Assembly: GCA_965530755.1 (NCBI GenBank)
Contig: CBESNA010000016.1
Coordinates: forward strand, 1-64,000
DNA from: SZUA-35 sp965530755
Lineage (GTDB): Bacteria; Actinomycetota; Acidimicrobiia; Acidimicrobiales; SZUA-35
Reading direction: 5' to 3'
Length of the DNA stretch: 64,000 nt
Positions within the stretch are counted from its first letter, which is position 1. Each line of letters opens with the position of its first letter. Position numbers and translations under genes: made by a program. Under the pieces are notes generated by a model. The model saw only the letters and a program-made list of their open reading frames with translations. It did not search any database and was not told the DNA's origin. Below, in pieces: positions 8,146 through 15,428 of this stretch.

Positions 8146-8658
8146 TCAGACCCGACTGTCGAAAAGGACGGCTGACGCGTTCGATCGGACGGTCTTGCCC
8201 ATCCGGTCGTAACCGCCGAGCGACGGTGCGCGCTCGGTGGACATCAACTGATCGATCAGGTCGAGCGTGGTCTCCATCGTCTGACGGCTCTGGACGAGCA
8301 GCTGTTGGATACGAGCGACACACGACTCGAACCAGCGCTGGTGTTCGGCGAACATCGACGACCAGGGCTGGTCGGCTGACCCGGACAGATCCGAGAGACT
8401 CGGAGGCGCAGCGCCGGACGGGGCCTCATCTTCGTGGAGCAGGAGCTCGCGACGAAGGTCGAGTTCGTTGATGGTCGCCACAGCGTCTTCGAGAAGGTCG
8501 GCGATCGACGCAAGTCGCTTGTCGCGCCCGGAAGAGGCGAACATCAGCTGCGCCTCGAGGAGGAACTCGACGCGTTCGAGCACCGCTCGGTACTGCCACA
8601 GCATCGACCCCAGGGATCGCTGCTGGGCCTCGGTCAGACGAATGCCGGAACGGATCAT
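8146..8658 (-). CDS. FlgN-like flagellar export chaperone (by position and shape)
   Basis: 170 residues, predicted nearly all-helical, with long amphipathic helices at about 8-45, 50-72 and 95-150. FlgN chaperones FlgK and FlgL, are about 140-170 residues, helical and weakly conserved. This gene sits exactly before flgK. No sequence motif proves the family, so the call rests mainly on size, helix content and position between fliA and flgK. Confidence 0.55.
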   Translation of the reverse strand: MIRSGIRLTEAQQRSLGSMLWQYRAVLERVEFLLEAQLMFASSGRDKRLASIADLLEDAVATINELDLRRELLLHEDEAPSGAAPPSLSDLSGSADQPWSSMFAEHQRWFESCVARIQQLLVQSRQTMETTLDLIDQLMSTERAPSLGGYDRMGKTVRSNASAVLFDSRV

Positions 8659-8722
8659 GCTCTCAGTGTCGTCCGACTGTTGTTGTCTATGAGCCCGACG
8701 ACCCCGCGCCAGTTGACTCAGT

Positions 8723-9682
8723 TCAGGCCGAGGCGAGTTTCCTGCTCGAGTCGACTCGATCCCGCCAGCTCGATGCCGAGCCGAGTGCGTCGTTGAACGA
8801 TGCCTGGCGAGAGGTCGGGGTCCGGCTCGGTTCGAGCCCGTCGAGGTTCGTGTCGATACCGGCTTTCAGCATGCCGAGCGCCTCGCTCTTCAGCTGGGAC
8901 GCTCGGGATTGCGTCACGCCGAGGAGCTCGCCGAGGTCGGTCATCGAGCGACCCTCGAGGAAGTGCCCGACGATCACGATCCGATGCCGCTCGGGCAGCA
9001 GCCCGATTCCGTCGCGGAGGTAGCCCATCAACTCCTGGTGTTCGAGATCGAGCGTGTCGGGGATGTTCGTCGCCGGCAGGTCCAGGTCGGACAGATCGGC
9101 GTCGCCGCCGTCGGTCCTCGACCGCACCACCAACGGGTTGATTCGCGCTTTGGCGACGTCGGCCCGCAGGTTGTGGACGTGGTCGCTCCCTGTACCCATT
9201 GCTACGCCAAGTTCGTTGGCCGACGGCCGGCGGCCGAGTTCGGCAGTGAGACCAGCCTCCATCTCGTGGAGCTGGCGTTCGTTGCGTCGAACCGAGCGCG
9301 GAGCCCAATCGGCCCGACGGAGAAGATCGAGGACGGCGCCTTCGATGCGGCGCCCCGCAAAGGTCGAGAAACTGAACCCTCGGTCTGCGTCGAACCGCTG
9401 CGTCGCCTCGATGAGTCCGACCAGACCGGCCTGGACCATGTCGTCGCGCTGCACGGCGGCTGGAAAGTTCTCGGTCATGCGAGACACGATGTGATGCACG
9501 AGCGCAATGTTCTGCTCGACCATTTCCTGCTGTTCCGACGTGAGCGGTTCTACTCCCCCGCTGCCGGTCGAGACTGAAGGTCGACCAGCTTTCTCGCTCG
9601 GATCAGCGAGCTGCTTGCGGTTGTTGATAGCTGAAGCTTCCTGCTTCGCCTTGCTTTTGTATGCATCAGGCTGGTTCGACAT
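8723..9682 (-). CDS. fliA: RNA polymerase sigma factor of the FliA/WhiG family
   Basis: 319 residues from the chosen start. Region 2 has DDMVQAGLVGLIEATQRFD and GFSFSTFAGRRIEGAVLDLL. Region 3 begins WAPRSVRRNERQL. Region 4 has LPERHRIVIVGHFLEGRSMT and a helix-turn-helix (LGVTQSRASQLKSEAL). It should direct late flagellar genes, such as flagellins and junction proteins. In-frame starts at 9757 and 9703 are possible; 9682 has GGAGGA just before it, although at short spacing. A tail of about 40 residues after region 4 is unusual. Confidence 0.88.
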   Translation of the reverse strand: MSNQPDAYKSKAKQEASAINNRKQLADPSEKAGRPSVSTGSGGVEPLTSEQQEMVEQNIALVHHIVSRMTENFPAAVQRDDMVQAGLVGLIEATQRFDADRGFSFSTFAGRRIEGAVLDLLRRADWAPRSVRRNERQLHEMEAGLTAELGRRPSANELGVAMGTGSDHVHNLRADVAKARINPLVVRSRTDGGDADLSDLDLPATNIPDTLDLEHQELMGYLRDGIGLLPERHRIVIVGHFLEGRSMTDLGELLGVTQSRASQLKSEALGMLKAGIDTNLDGLEPSRTPTSRQASFNDALGSASSWRDRVDSSRKLASA

Positions 9683-9790
9683 GCTCCTCCATCGGATGGA
9701 CATGCAGCGACGTGAGTCTCCAAGCGGGAAAATCTCGGACCGGGCCGAACGACTCACGAAAAGTCGGCCGAGGCCTCATACCGATTCGCT

Positions 9791-9808
9791 GCGGAGCCGA
9801 AGCTCCGC
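9791..9808 (+). promoter_or_regulatory. short perfect hairpin 3 bases before the fliM start
   Basis: GCGGAGC and GCTCCGC with a CGAA loop. It ends three bases before the GTG start of fliM, where a ribosome-binding site should be; no Shine-Dalgarno sequence is seen. It could limit fliM initiation. Function is inference. Confidence 0.35.
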
Positions 9809-9811
9809 AAC

Positions 9812-10759
9812 GTGATCACGCCCAACCCGGAATCCTCGACGCCGGTCTCGCCCGGCACCGCCGTCGGTGCTGCCACGCCGTACTCGTTCGGGGAGTCAGC
9901 ACATCTGACCACAGAGAAGGCCGACCTCTACAAGGAGGCTGCCACCCAGATCGCCTCCGATCTGGCCAAGTCGCTGGCCGATTCCCTCGTCGGATTCACG
10001 GTGGAGGCCGGCGCACTGATCGAAGCAGATGCCGGACACGAGGTCGTAGACGATCCGTCTGCCTACGACTCGGCATCGGTTCGATTCGACCACCACATCT
10101 GCGCCAGCGTTGTCACTGAACTTCCTCTGGCGCTGACGCTGGTGACCGGCATGCTCGGCGGAGCAAGTTTCCCTCCTGGCGACCCCAGACCACTGACACC
10201 GATCGAACGGCGTGTCCTCGATCTTCTCGGTCAGCAGTTCGTCGACGTCGCAAGAGACACGTTGCTGATCGATGAAGCCCTCGTCCTCGACCGGAGCCGG
10301 GACGGTGCTTTCGCCGCCGCCGACAGCAAGGAGACGGGTGCCAGAGTCGGGTTCAGCTTCGGCATCGACGGCCCGCATGGCTCCGGACGTCTCATCCTCG
10401 TCTTCGACCTCGTGACGGTCCAGCGGTTCTCCGACGTCATCGACGTCCGACTGTCCGGGCGGCGAGTCGTTCCCAAGGTCGTGGCCAATCCTCACACAGC
10501 AGCTGCGCTCCAGCCGGTCCCGCTGTCCTTCTGCGTCGGCATGGGCCAGGTGGGCCTCTCCGCTCGCGAAGTCGTCGAACTCGAAGTCGGAGACGTCATC
10601 CGAACTCGGTTGCCTGTCGACTCCGACCTGATGGCCTCCATCGGCGACATCGTCCTGTTCGGTGTGCAGTTGGGTCAGACCGGCAAGCATTTGACCGCAG
10701 AAATCACCTCCAACCTGAGCCCGAACGGGGCTCTCGCTCACGCAAGGACCGTCGCCTGA
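9812..10759 (+). CDS. fliM: flagellar switch protein FliM
   Basis: 315 residues. C-ring component that links rotor and chemotaxis signal. The middle domain is recognisable at about 105-150 (GGASFPPGDPRPLTPIERR is the FliM GG...R..T.IE segment). The SpoA (FliM/FliN C-terminal) domain is at about 235-305. The N-terminus lacks the LSQxEIDALL peptide that binds phosphorylated CheY in studied FliM proteins. The start is GTG; fliN follows with a TGATG overlap. First gene of a long plus-strand operon. Confidence 0.85.
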   Translation: MITPNPESSTPVSPGTAVGAATPYSFGESAHLTTEKADLYKEAATQIASDLAKSLADSLVGFTVEAGALIEADAGHEVVDDPSAYDSASVRFDHHICASVVTELPLALTLVTGMLGGASFPPGDPRPLTPIERRVLDLLGQQFVDVARDTLLIDEALVLDRSRDGAFAAADSKETGARVGFSFGIDGPHGSGRLILVFDLVTVQRFSDVIDVRLSGRRVVPKVVANPHTAAALQPVPLSFCVGMGQVGLSAREVVELEVGDVIRTRLPVDSDLMASIGDIVLFGVQLGQTGKHLTAEITSNLSPNGALAHARTVA

Positions 10760-11541
10760 TGAACTCCACCCAGGATCTCGCAGCCACGACCGACACGCTC
10801 GGCGTCTCGTTCCAAGCCGCAGGACTCACGCTCGAGCCCGCAGACGGCCTCGCCGATCTCGCCGGCAGCCTCTCCAGGATCTCCTTCACCGAGGGTGACG
10901 CCGATGGAGCGACCCCCGCCACGCTGGCGGTCGTCACCGAAGCCGGCCTCGATGTGTTCGATGCGGCCGTGGCCGCCATCCAGAAATCGATGCCGGGCCT
11001 CACCGCCGGCGAGCCGACCGCTCTCGCCTCGGTCGCAGAACTCGACGTCAACCGAACCGGCATCGTCGCCCACCGCACGATCCTCAGCGACGGCGCCATC
11101 GTCGGTCTGGTGATCCTCGAGCAGGATCGACGCACCGCCGAGCCGCTCGCCGAAACCGTCGGGTCAGCCGATCTGGGCGACGCGGCAGAGCAGGGCGCGG
11201 TGTTCGCCGAGCCGGGCGCAGCCTTCATGCCCGGTCCGGCCGCAGCCGCCCCCATGGGTGGACCCAACGTCGTCACCGGCCATCCCACTGGTGCCGGAGG
11301 CAACCTCACGATGCTCAGTGACGTCATGTTGAACGTGACCGTCGACCTCGGCCGCCAGTCCCTCTCGCTTTCACAAGTGCTCGCGCTGTCGGTTGGATCC
11401 GTTGTCGAGCTCGATCGCGCCGCCGGCGCACCCGTTGATGTCAGAGTCAACGGGATCCTGTTCGGTCGCGGTGAAGTCGTGGTCGTCGACGACGAGTACG
11501 CCGTCCGCATCGTCGAGATCATCGAGACATCGGGCCATTGA
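10759..11541 (+). CDS. fliN: flagellar switch protein FliN (FliN/FliY type)
   Basis: 260 residues, longer than the usual 100-140 for FliN. The C-terminal SpoA domain (about 180-255) has LSDVMLNVTVDLGRQSLSL and VGSVVELDRAAGAPVDVRVN, clear FliN features. The N-terminal 150 residues are an extra domain, possibly CheC-like as in FliY, followed by an Ala/Pro/Gly linker. The ATG overlaps the fliM stop. Confidence 0.9.
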   Translation: MNSTQDLAATTDTLGVSFQAAGLTLEPADGLADLAGSLSRISFTEGDADGATPATLAVVTEAGLDVFDAAVAAIQKSMPGLTAGEPTALASVAELDVNRTGIVAHRTILSDGAIVGLVILEQDRRTAEPLAETVGSADLGDAAEQGAVFAEPGAAFMPGPAAAAPMGGPNVVTGHPTGAGGNLTMLSDVMLNVTVDLGRQSLSLSQVLALSVGSVVELDRAAGAPVDVRVNGILFGRGEVVVVDDEYAVRIVEIIETSGH

Positions 11542-11545
11542 CCTC

Positions 11546-12046
11546 ATGATCACCCTCCTTCGCGTCGCCGCTTCGTTCGCCATCGTCGGCGTTCTCCTGT
11601 GGCTCTTCATGCGCGCCGGTAGCGGCAGACTGGGCGCCCTGATCTCGGGAACGAGCAACGGGCGGACCAATGATCCGCTGGCCGTGCTCGTGCGTCGACA
11701 ACTCACCAAGAATGCCGGCATTGCACTCGTACGAGCCGGCGAACGCACACTGCTCGTCGGTGTCACCGACGGTGGCGTCCAGCTCCTCGCCGAGGGGGAC
11801 GACCTCCTGACTGATGGAGTCGATGCCCAGATTGCGGCGGAAGGCCCACTCGCCGATCGAGTCGCCGTCGTTCACGAGAACGACGTCGTCTCTGACCGTG
11901 CGCTCTCCCCGATCACCACCTCCTCCCAACTCGCTACCACCAACCTCCCGAACGCACGGACGCGTCTCGGACGGGCTCGCCAGCCCCGCTCGCCACGGAT
12001 GAGTTTCGTCGCCGCTCTTCGGGAGTTGACCGTTCGTCGGTCATGA
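11546..12046 (+). CDS. fliO: flagellar export gate protein FliO
   Basis: 166 residues. One N-terminal membrane helix (about 4-24, LLRVAASFAIVGVLLWLFM), then a small cytoplasmic domain (VLVRRQLTKNAGIALVRAGE, typical of FliO strands) and a Ser/Arg-rich tail. FliO helps assemble the FliP/FliQ/FliR gate. It starts 4 bases after fliN and precedes fliP. The chosen ATG at 11546 is directly before the membrane helix; longer readings overlap fliN. Confidence 0.85.
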   Translation: MITLLRVAASFAIVGVLLWLFMRAGSGRLGALISGTSNGRTNDPLAVLVRRQLTKNAGIALVRAGERTLLVGVTDGGVQLLAEGDDLLTDGVDAQIAAEGPLADRVAVVHENDVVSDRALSPITTSSQLATTNLPNARTRLGRARQPRSPRMSFVAALRELTVRRS

Positions 12047-12067
12047 CCGGAGGGCCGTGAGGCCTCC

Positions 12068-12955
12068 ATGACAACTCGCCGATCCATCTGGACTCGGATC
12101 TGCCTGGTCGCACTCGGTGCGACCATCGCAGTCTTCACATTTCACTCGCCCGCCGGCGCACAGGACGATTCGCCGCGCCCGACACCGTCGATCCCGGACA
12201 CCACCTTCACGATCCCCGGACTTCCCGAGAGCGACCAAGGCGACGGAGTGGCCACTCCTGCGGAGCCCGTGGGCCGGGACGGTCCACTCGATGGCGACAT
12301 CACCATCGACATCGGGCAGGGAGAGGACAACCCCAGCCAGTCGCTGCTGTTGATCGTCGGCCTGTCGCTGTTGTCATTGGCGCCATCGATCGTCATCATG
12401 CTGACGAGCTTCACTCGAATTGCCATCGTGCTCTCGCTGACGAGAAACGCTCTCGGTCTCCAGGGCGTCCCTCCGAATCAGGTGATCGTCGGGCTGGCAC
12501 TGTTCCTGTCGCTGTTCGTGATGGGCCCGACCCTCGAGGCCATGAACGAAGACGCGCTCCAGCCGTACCTCGACGGCAGGATCGAGCAGGGCGAGGCCTA
12601 CACCCGGGCCACGGGGCCGATGCGGGTGTTCATGCTGGACAACACCCGGACTGCCGAGCTCGACCTGATGATGGATGCCACGCCGGGAGGTCGCCCGGCC
12701 ACGATCGAAGAGGTCGGGCTGACGACGATCATCCCCGCCTTTGTCCTGTCCGAGCTGAAGACCGCGTTCCTCATGGGGTTCGTCATTTTCATCCCCTTCC
12801 TGATCATCGACCTGGTCGTCGCCAGCGTCTTGATGTCGCTGGGCATGATGATGCTGCCGCCGGTCTTCGTGTCGCTTCCCTTCAAGCTGCTCCTGTTCGT
12901 CCTCGTGGGCGGCTGGTCGCTCATCGTCGAAACTCTGCTCGCCAGTTATCTGTGA
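12068..12955 (+). CDS. fliP: flagellar export gate protein FliP
   Basis: 295 residues. Signal peptide at 1-31 (cleavage likely at AGA-QDD), a 60-residue Pro/Asp-rich linker, then the FliP core with TSFTRIAIVLSLTRNALG, PPNQVIVGLALFLSLFVMGP, and a C-terminal pair of helices ending LVGGWSLIVETLLASYL. The translation start region can form a hairpin: GGAGGGCC at 12051-12058 can pair with GGCCTCC just before the ATG, which would hide the Shine-Dalgarno sequence. Confidence 0.95.
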   Translation: MTTRRSIWTRICLVALGATIAVFTFHSPAGAQDDSPRPTPSIPDTTFTIPGLPESDQGDGVATPAEPVGRDGPLDGDITIDIGQGEDNPSQSLLLIVGLSLLSLAPSIVIMLTSFTRIAIVLSLTRNALGLQGVPPNQVIVGLALFLSLFVMGPTLEAMNEDALQPYLDGRIEQGEAYTRATGPMRVFMLDNTRTAELDLMMDATPGGRPATIEEVGLTTIIPAFVLSELKTAFLMGFVIFIPFLIIDLVVASVLMSLGMMMLPPVFVSLPFKLLLFVLVGGWSLIVETLLASYL

Positions 12956-12982
12956 TTGGCGCGCCATACACCGAGGTTGGAA

Positions 12983-13252
12983 ATGTCCGAATCCGAAGTC
13001 ATGAAGATCATCACCGACGCCATGTGGGTCGCGGTGCGCATCGGCTCACCGATCCTGCTCACCGCAATCGTGGTCGGCGTGGTGATCGGTCTGTTGCAGT
13101 CGGTCACCCAGATCCAAGAGCCAACGCTCTCGTTTGTCCCGAAGTTCGCGGCGATCGGTCTCGTGATCATCGTCAGCGGCCCCTGGATGCTGCAGGAGAT
13201 CGTCAGCTACACGCGGGCGTTGTTCTTGAGCTTGCCGAGCCTGATCTCGTGA
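12983..13252 (+). CDS. fliQ: flagellar export gate protein FliQ
   Basis: 89 residues, the family length, with two membrane helices (about 15-40 and 52-75). It has MKIITDAMWVAVRIGSPILL, LLQSVTQIQEPTLSFVPK and the FliQ ending with FLSLPSLIS. An in-frame ATG 27 bases upstream was rejected: ATG 12983 is preceded by GAGG at good spacing and gives the standard N-terminus. Confidence 0.95.
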   Translation: MSESEVMKIITDAMWVAVRIGSPILLTAIVVGVVIGLLQSVTQIQEPTLSFVPKFAAIGLVIIVSGPWMLQEIVSYTRALFLSLPSLIS

Positions 13253-13307
13253 TCGACGTGACGATCACCGTTCCGCGCTGCCACCGCGCGGTGAACGTGG
13301 CGTCTGC

Positions 13308-14075
13308 ATGAACGTGTCGGTCTCGGCCGAAGCGCTGGTGACGATGCTTTTGGTGTCGACCCGCATGGCGGCAACCCTCACCGTCGCGCCTCCGTTCAAC
13401 GGCGGCATGGTGCCGCTGCGGATCCGCGCCGGCTTGTCGGTGTCGATCGGCATCCTTCTCGCTGCCAACCCGGCGAGCGACATGCCGGCTCCCCCGCTCG
13501 AGATCCCCGCCCTGACCATGGCCATTCTCGCTCAGGTCGTCGTCGGGTTGACCTTCGGGTTCTTCATCCAATTGATGATGTCGACGTTCCAGGTGGCCGG
13601 CTCGATCATCGACCTCAGCGCCGGTCTGTCGGCCGGCTCGTTGTACGACCCGATCACCCAGTCACAGAGTGCCGTCATCGGGCGGATGTATCAGCTCGTC
13701 AGCCTGGCGTTGCTGGTCGCACTCGACGGCCACCTCCTGATCGTGCAAGGCGTGATCCGCAGCTATGCCGTGAACCCGACTGGAGCGCTGCGCACCGAAG
13801 CCCTCGGTCCAGCGCTCGTCGACGGCGTTGCCCAGCTTCTCATCGCTGCTCTCGAGGTGGGCTTCCCGATCCTTGCTGCACTGATGCTCACCGAGGTCGC
13901 ACTCGCCATCGCCAGTCGGGCAGCCCCGAAGATGAACATCATGGCGGTCGGCTTCGGCGTGAAGTCGATGGTCCTCTTCATGACGCTGGGTCTCGGTCTC
14001 CCGCTGCTCGCCAACGCCACATCGAACCTCCTCGAGGCCGGACTGCGCTCGGGTTCGGGACTGATCGGGGGCTGA
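13308..14075 (+). CDS. fliR: flagellar export gate protein FliR
   Basis: 255 residues with six hydrophobic helices. It contains VSTRMAATLTVAPPFNGGMV, VVVGLTFGFFIQLMMSTFQV, AGSIIDLSAGLSAGSLYDP and the C-terminal gate segment. It forms the export channel with FliP and FliQ. It lies 55 bases after fliQ and one base before flhB. Confidence 0.95.
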   Translation: MNVSVSAEALVTMLLVSTRMAATLTVAPPFNGGMVPLRIRAGLSVSIGILLAANPASDMPAPPLEIPALTMAILAQVVVGLTFGFFIQLMMSTFQVAGSIIDLSAGLSAGSLYDPITQSQSAVIGRMYQLVSLALLVALDGHLLIVQGVIRSYAVNPTGALRTEALGPALVDGVAQLLIAALEVGFPILAALMLTEVALAIASRAAPKMNIMAVGFGVKSMVLFMTLGLGLPLLANATSNLLEAGLRSGSGLIGG

Positions 14076-14076
14076 C

Positions 14077-15198
14077 ATGGCAAAGGACGAGGGCGGCCAG
14101 AAAACGGAGAAACCGACACCACGAAAGCTGCGCGAAGCCCGCAAGAAGGGCCAGATCCCCCGATCGGTCGACCTCGTTCAATGGTTGACGCTGCTGGCAG
14201 CGACCTTCCTGCTCCCGACGACGCTTGAACGTCTGATCAGGCGGACCGCGACTGACTTCCAGGCCGCCATCAAGTCCGCAGCCACGGGAGAGATGGGGCC
14301 GACGTTGGCACACGTCGCCAGCTCCGCTGCGAACGGCGCAGTCGGTCTGGTCCCGCTCTTCGGGTTCGTGGTCGTGAGTGCGATCATCGGTATGGCGGCG
14401 CAGGGCGGCATCGTGTTGACCGGCGACCCGCTGAAACCAAAATGGGATCGGATCTCGCCAAAGGCCGGCTTCAAGCGGGTGTTCGGCGTGGCGAGCTTGG
14501 TCGAAACGGCCAAGGCCGTCGCGAGGCTGTCGGTACTGGCCGTCCTTGTGGCCACGACGTTGTTCGCCGCCGGGCGCGATCACCTGCTGGCGAGCACATT
14601 GTCTCTGGGCGCGTCGACGGGCTTGTTGCTTCATCAGGTCGTGCTTCTCCTGCGGGTCGCAGCTCTGATCGGATCAGTGATCGGTCTGGGCGACTATGCC
14701 TTCCAACGCTGGCAGTCGACGAAGAAGCTGAAGATGTCGAAGCAGGAGATCAAACAAGAGGCCAAGAGCTCCGAGGGCGATCCGATGATCCGCAACCGGC
14801 GGCGCCAGGCGCACGCCAAGATCACCCGGAACCAAATGTTGTCCGCGGTCAACGGGGCAGCAGTCGTGGTCGTGAACCCGACCCACTTCTCGGTTGCGCT
14901 GGCCTACCGAGACGACGGCGAGGCTCCGGTGGTGGTGGCGAAGGGGACGGACGAGCTCGCCTTCCGCATCCGCGATCGGGCGCGGACGAACCAGATCCCG
15001 ATCGTCGAGTCTCCTCCGCTCGCCCGAGCACTGTTCGCCTCGGTCGAGGTGAACCAGCCGATCCCTGCCTCGTTCTTCGAGGCGGTGGCGATCGTGTTGG
15101 CGTTCGTGATGCGCCCGAGAGCGAACAAGACATCAGCCGCAACTCGGCGTGTGTCGATCCCCAATTCCAAACTCCCCCCAAGCCCCGCCCTGGTCTGA
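14077..15198 (+). CDS. flhB: flagellar export switch protein FlhB
   Basis: 373 residues. Switches export specificity from hook to filament proteins through self-cleavage. N-terminal GQKTEKPTPRKLREARKKGQ; four membrane helices (about 35-55, 88-110, 145-165, 185-210). The autocleavage motif NPTH is at residues 267-270. The cytoplasmic domain continues to ASFFEAVAIVLAFVMR. The last 30 residues are Ser/Pro/Lys-rich. Two bases after the stop begins the palindromic element at 15201. Confidence 0.96.
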   Translation: MAKDEGGQKTEKPTPRKLREARKKGQIPRSVDLVQWLTLLAATFLLPTTLERLIRRTATDFQAAIKSAATGEMGPTLAHVASSAANGAVGLVPLFGFVVVSAIIGMAAQGGIVLTGDPLKPKWDRISPKAGFKRVFGVASLVETAKAVARLSVLAVLVATTLFAAGRDHLLASTLSLGASTGLLLHQVVLLLRVAALIGSVIGLGDYAFQRWQSTKKLKMSKQEIKQEAKSSEGDPMIRNRRRQAHAKITRNQMLSAVNGAAVVVVNPTHFSVALAYRDDGEAPVVVAKGTDELAFRIRDRARTNQIPIVESPPLARALFASVEVNQPIPASFFEAVAIVLAFVMRPRANKTSAATRRVSIPNSKLPPSPALV

Positions 15199-15200
15199 TG

Positions 15201-15338
15201 CCCAAACCTCGGGTTCGCGCCACCGGTTTTCGGGGGCCACAGCCTCCGGTTGACGTGGTCCACGCCCGGCTGCAAAGCCTCGGCTCGAACCTGAGGCTGT
15301 GACCCCCGATTCTGTGGGGCACAAACCCGAGGTTTGGG
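15201..15338. repeat. large interrupted palindrome between flhB and flhA
   Basis: Arms of about 51 bases (15201-15251 and 15288-15338) are mutually reverse-complementary. The outer 15 bases match perfectly, and 15232-15251 against 15288-15307 match at 18 of 20. The middle holds another small palindrome, CGTGGTCCACG. Variants of one unit, (A/T)(A/G)CCTC(G/C)G(G/C)(T/C)T, recur in both orientations. The RNA would fold into one long cruciform. It could be an attenuator or terminator, or a mobile palindromic element; copies elsewhere cannot be checked here. Confidence 0.75.
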
Positions 15339-15428
15339 GCTACTGATCGGGGGATGGGGGTCGACACTGGTGGTGACCACGACGGTCACTTTCGTCAGCC
15401 AGGGACGGCCGACTCACACCGAGGTTTC

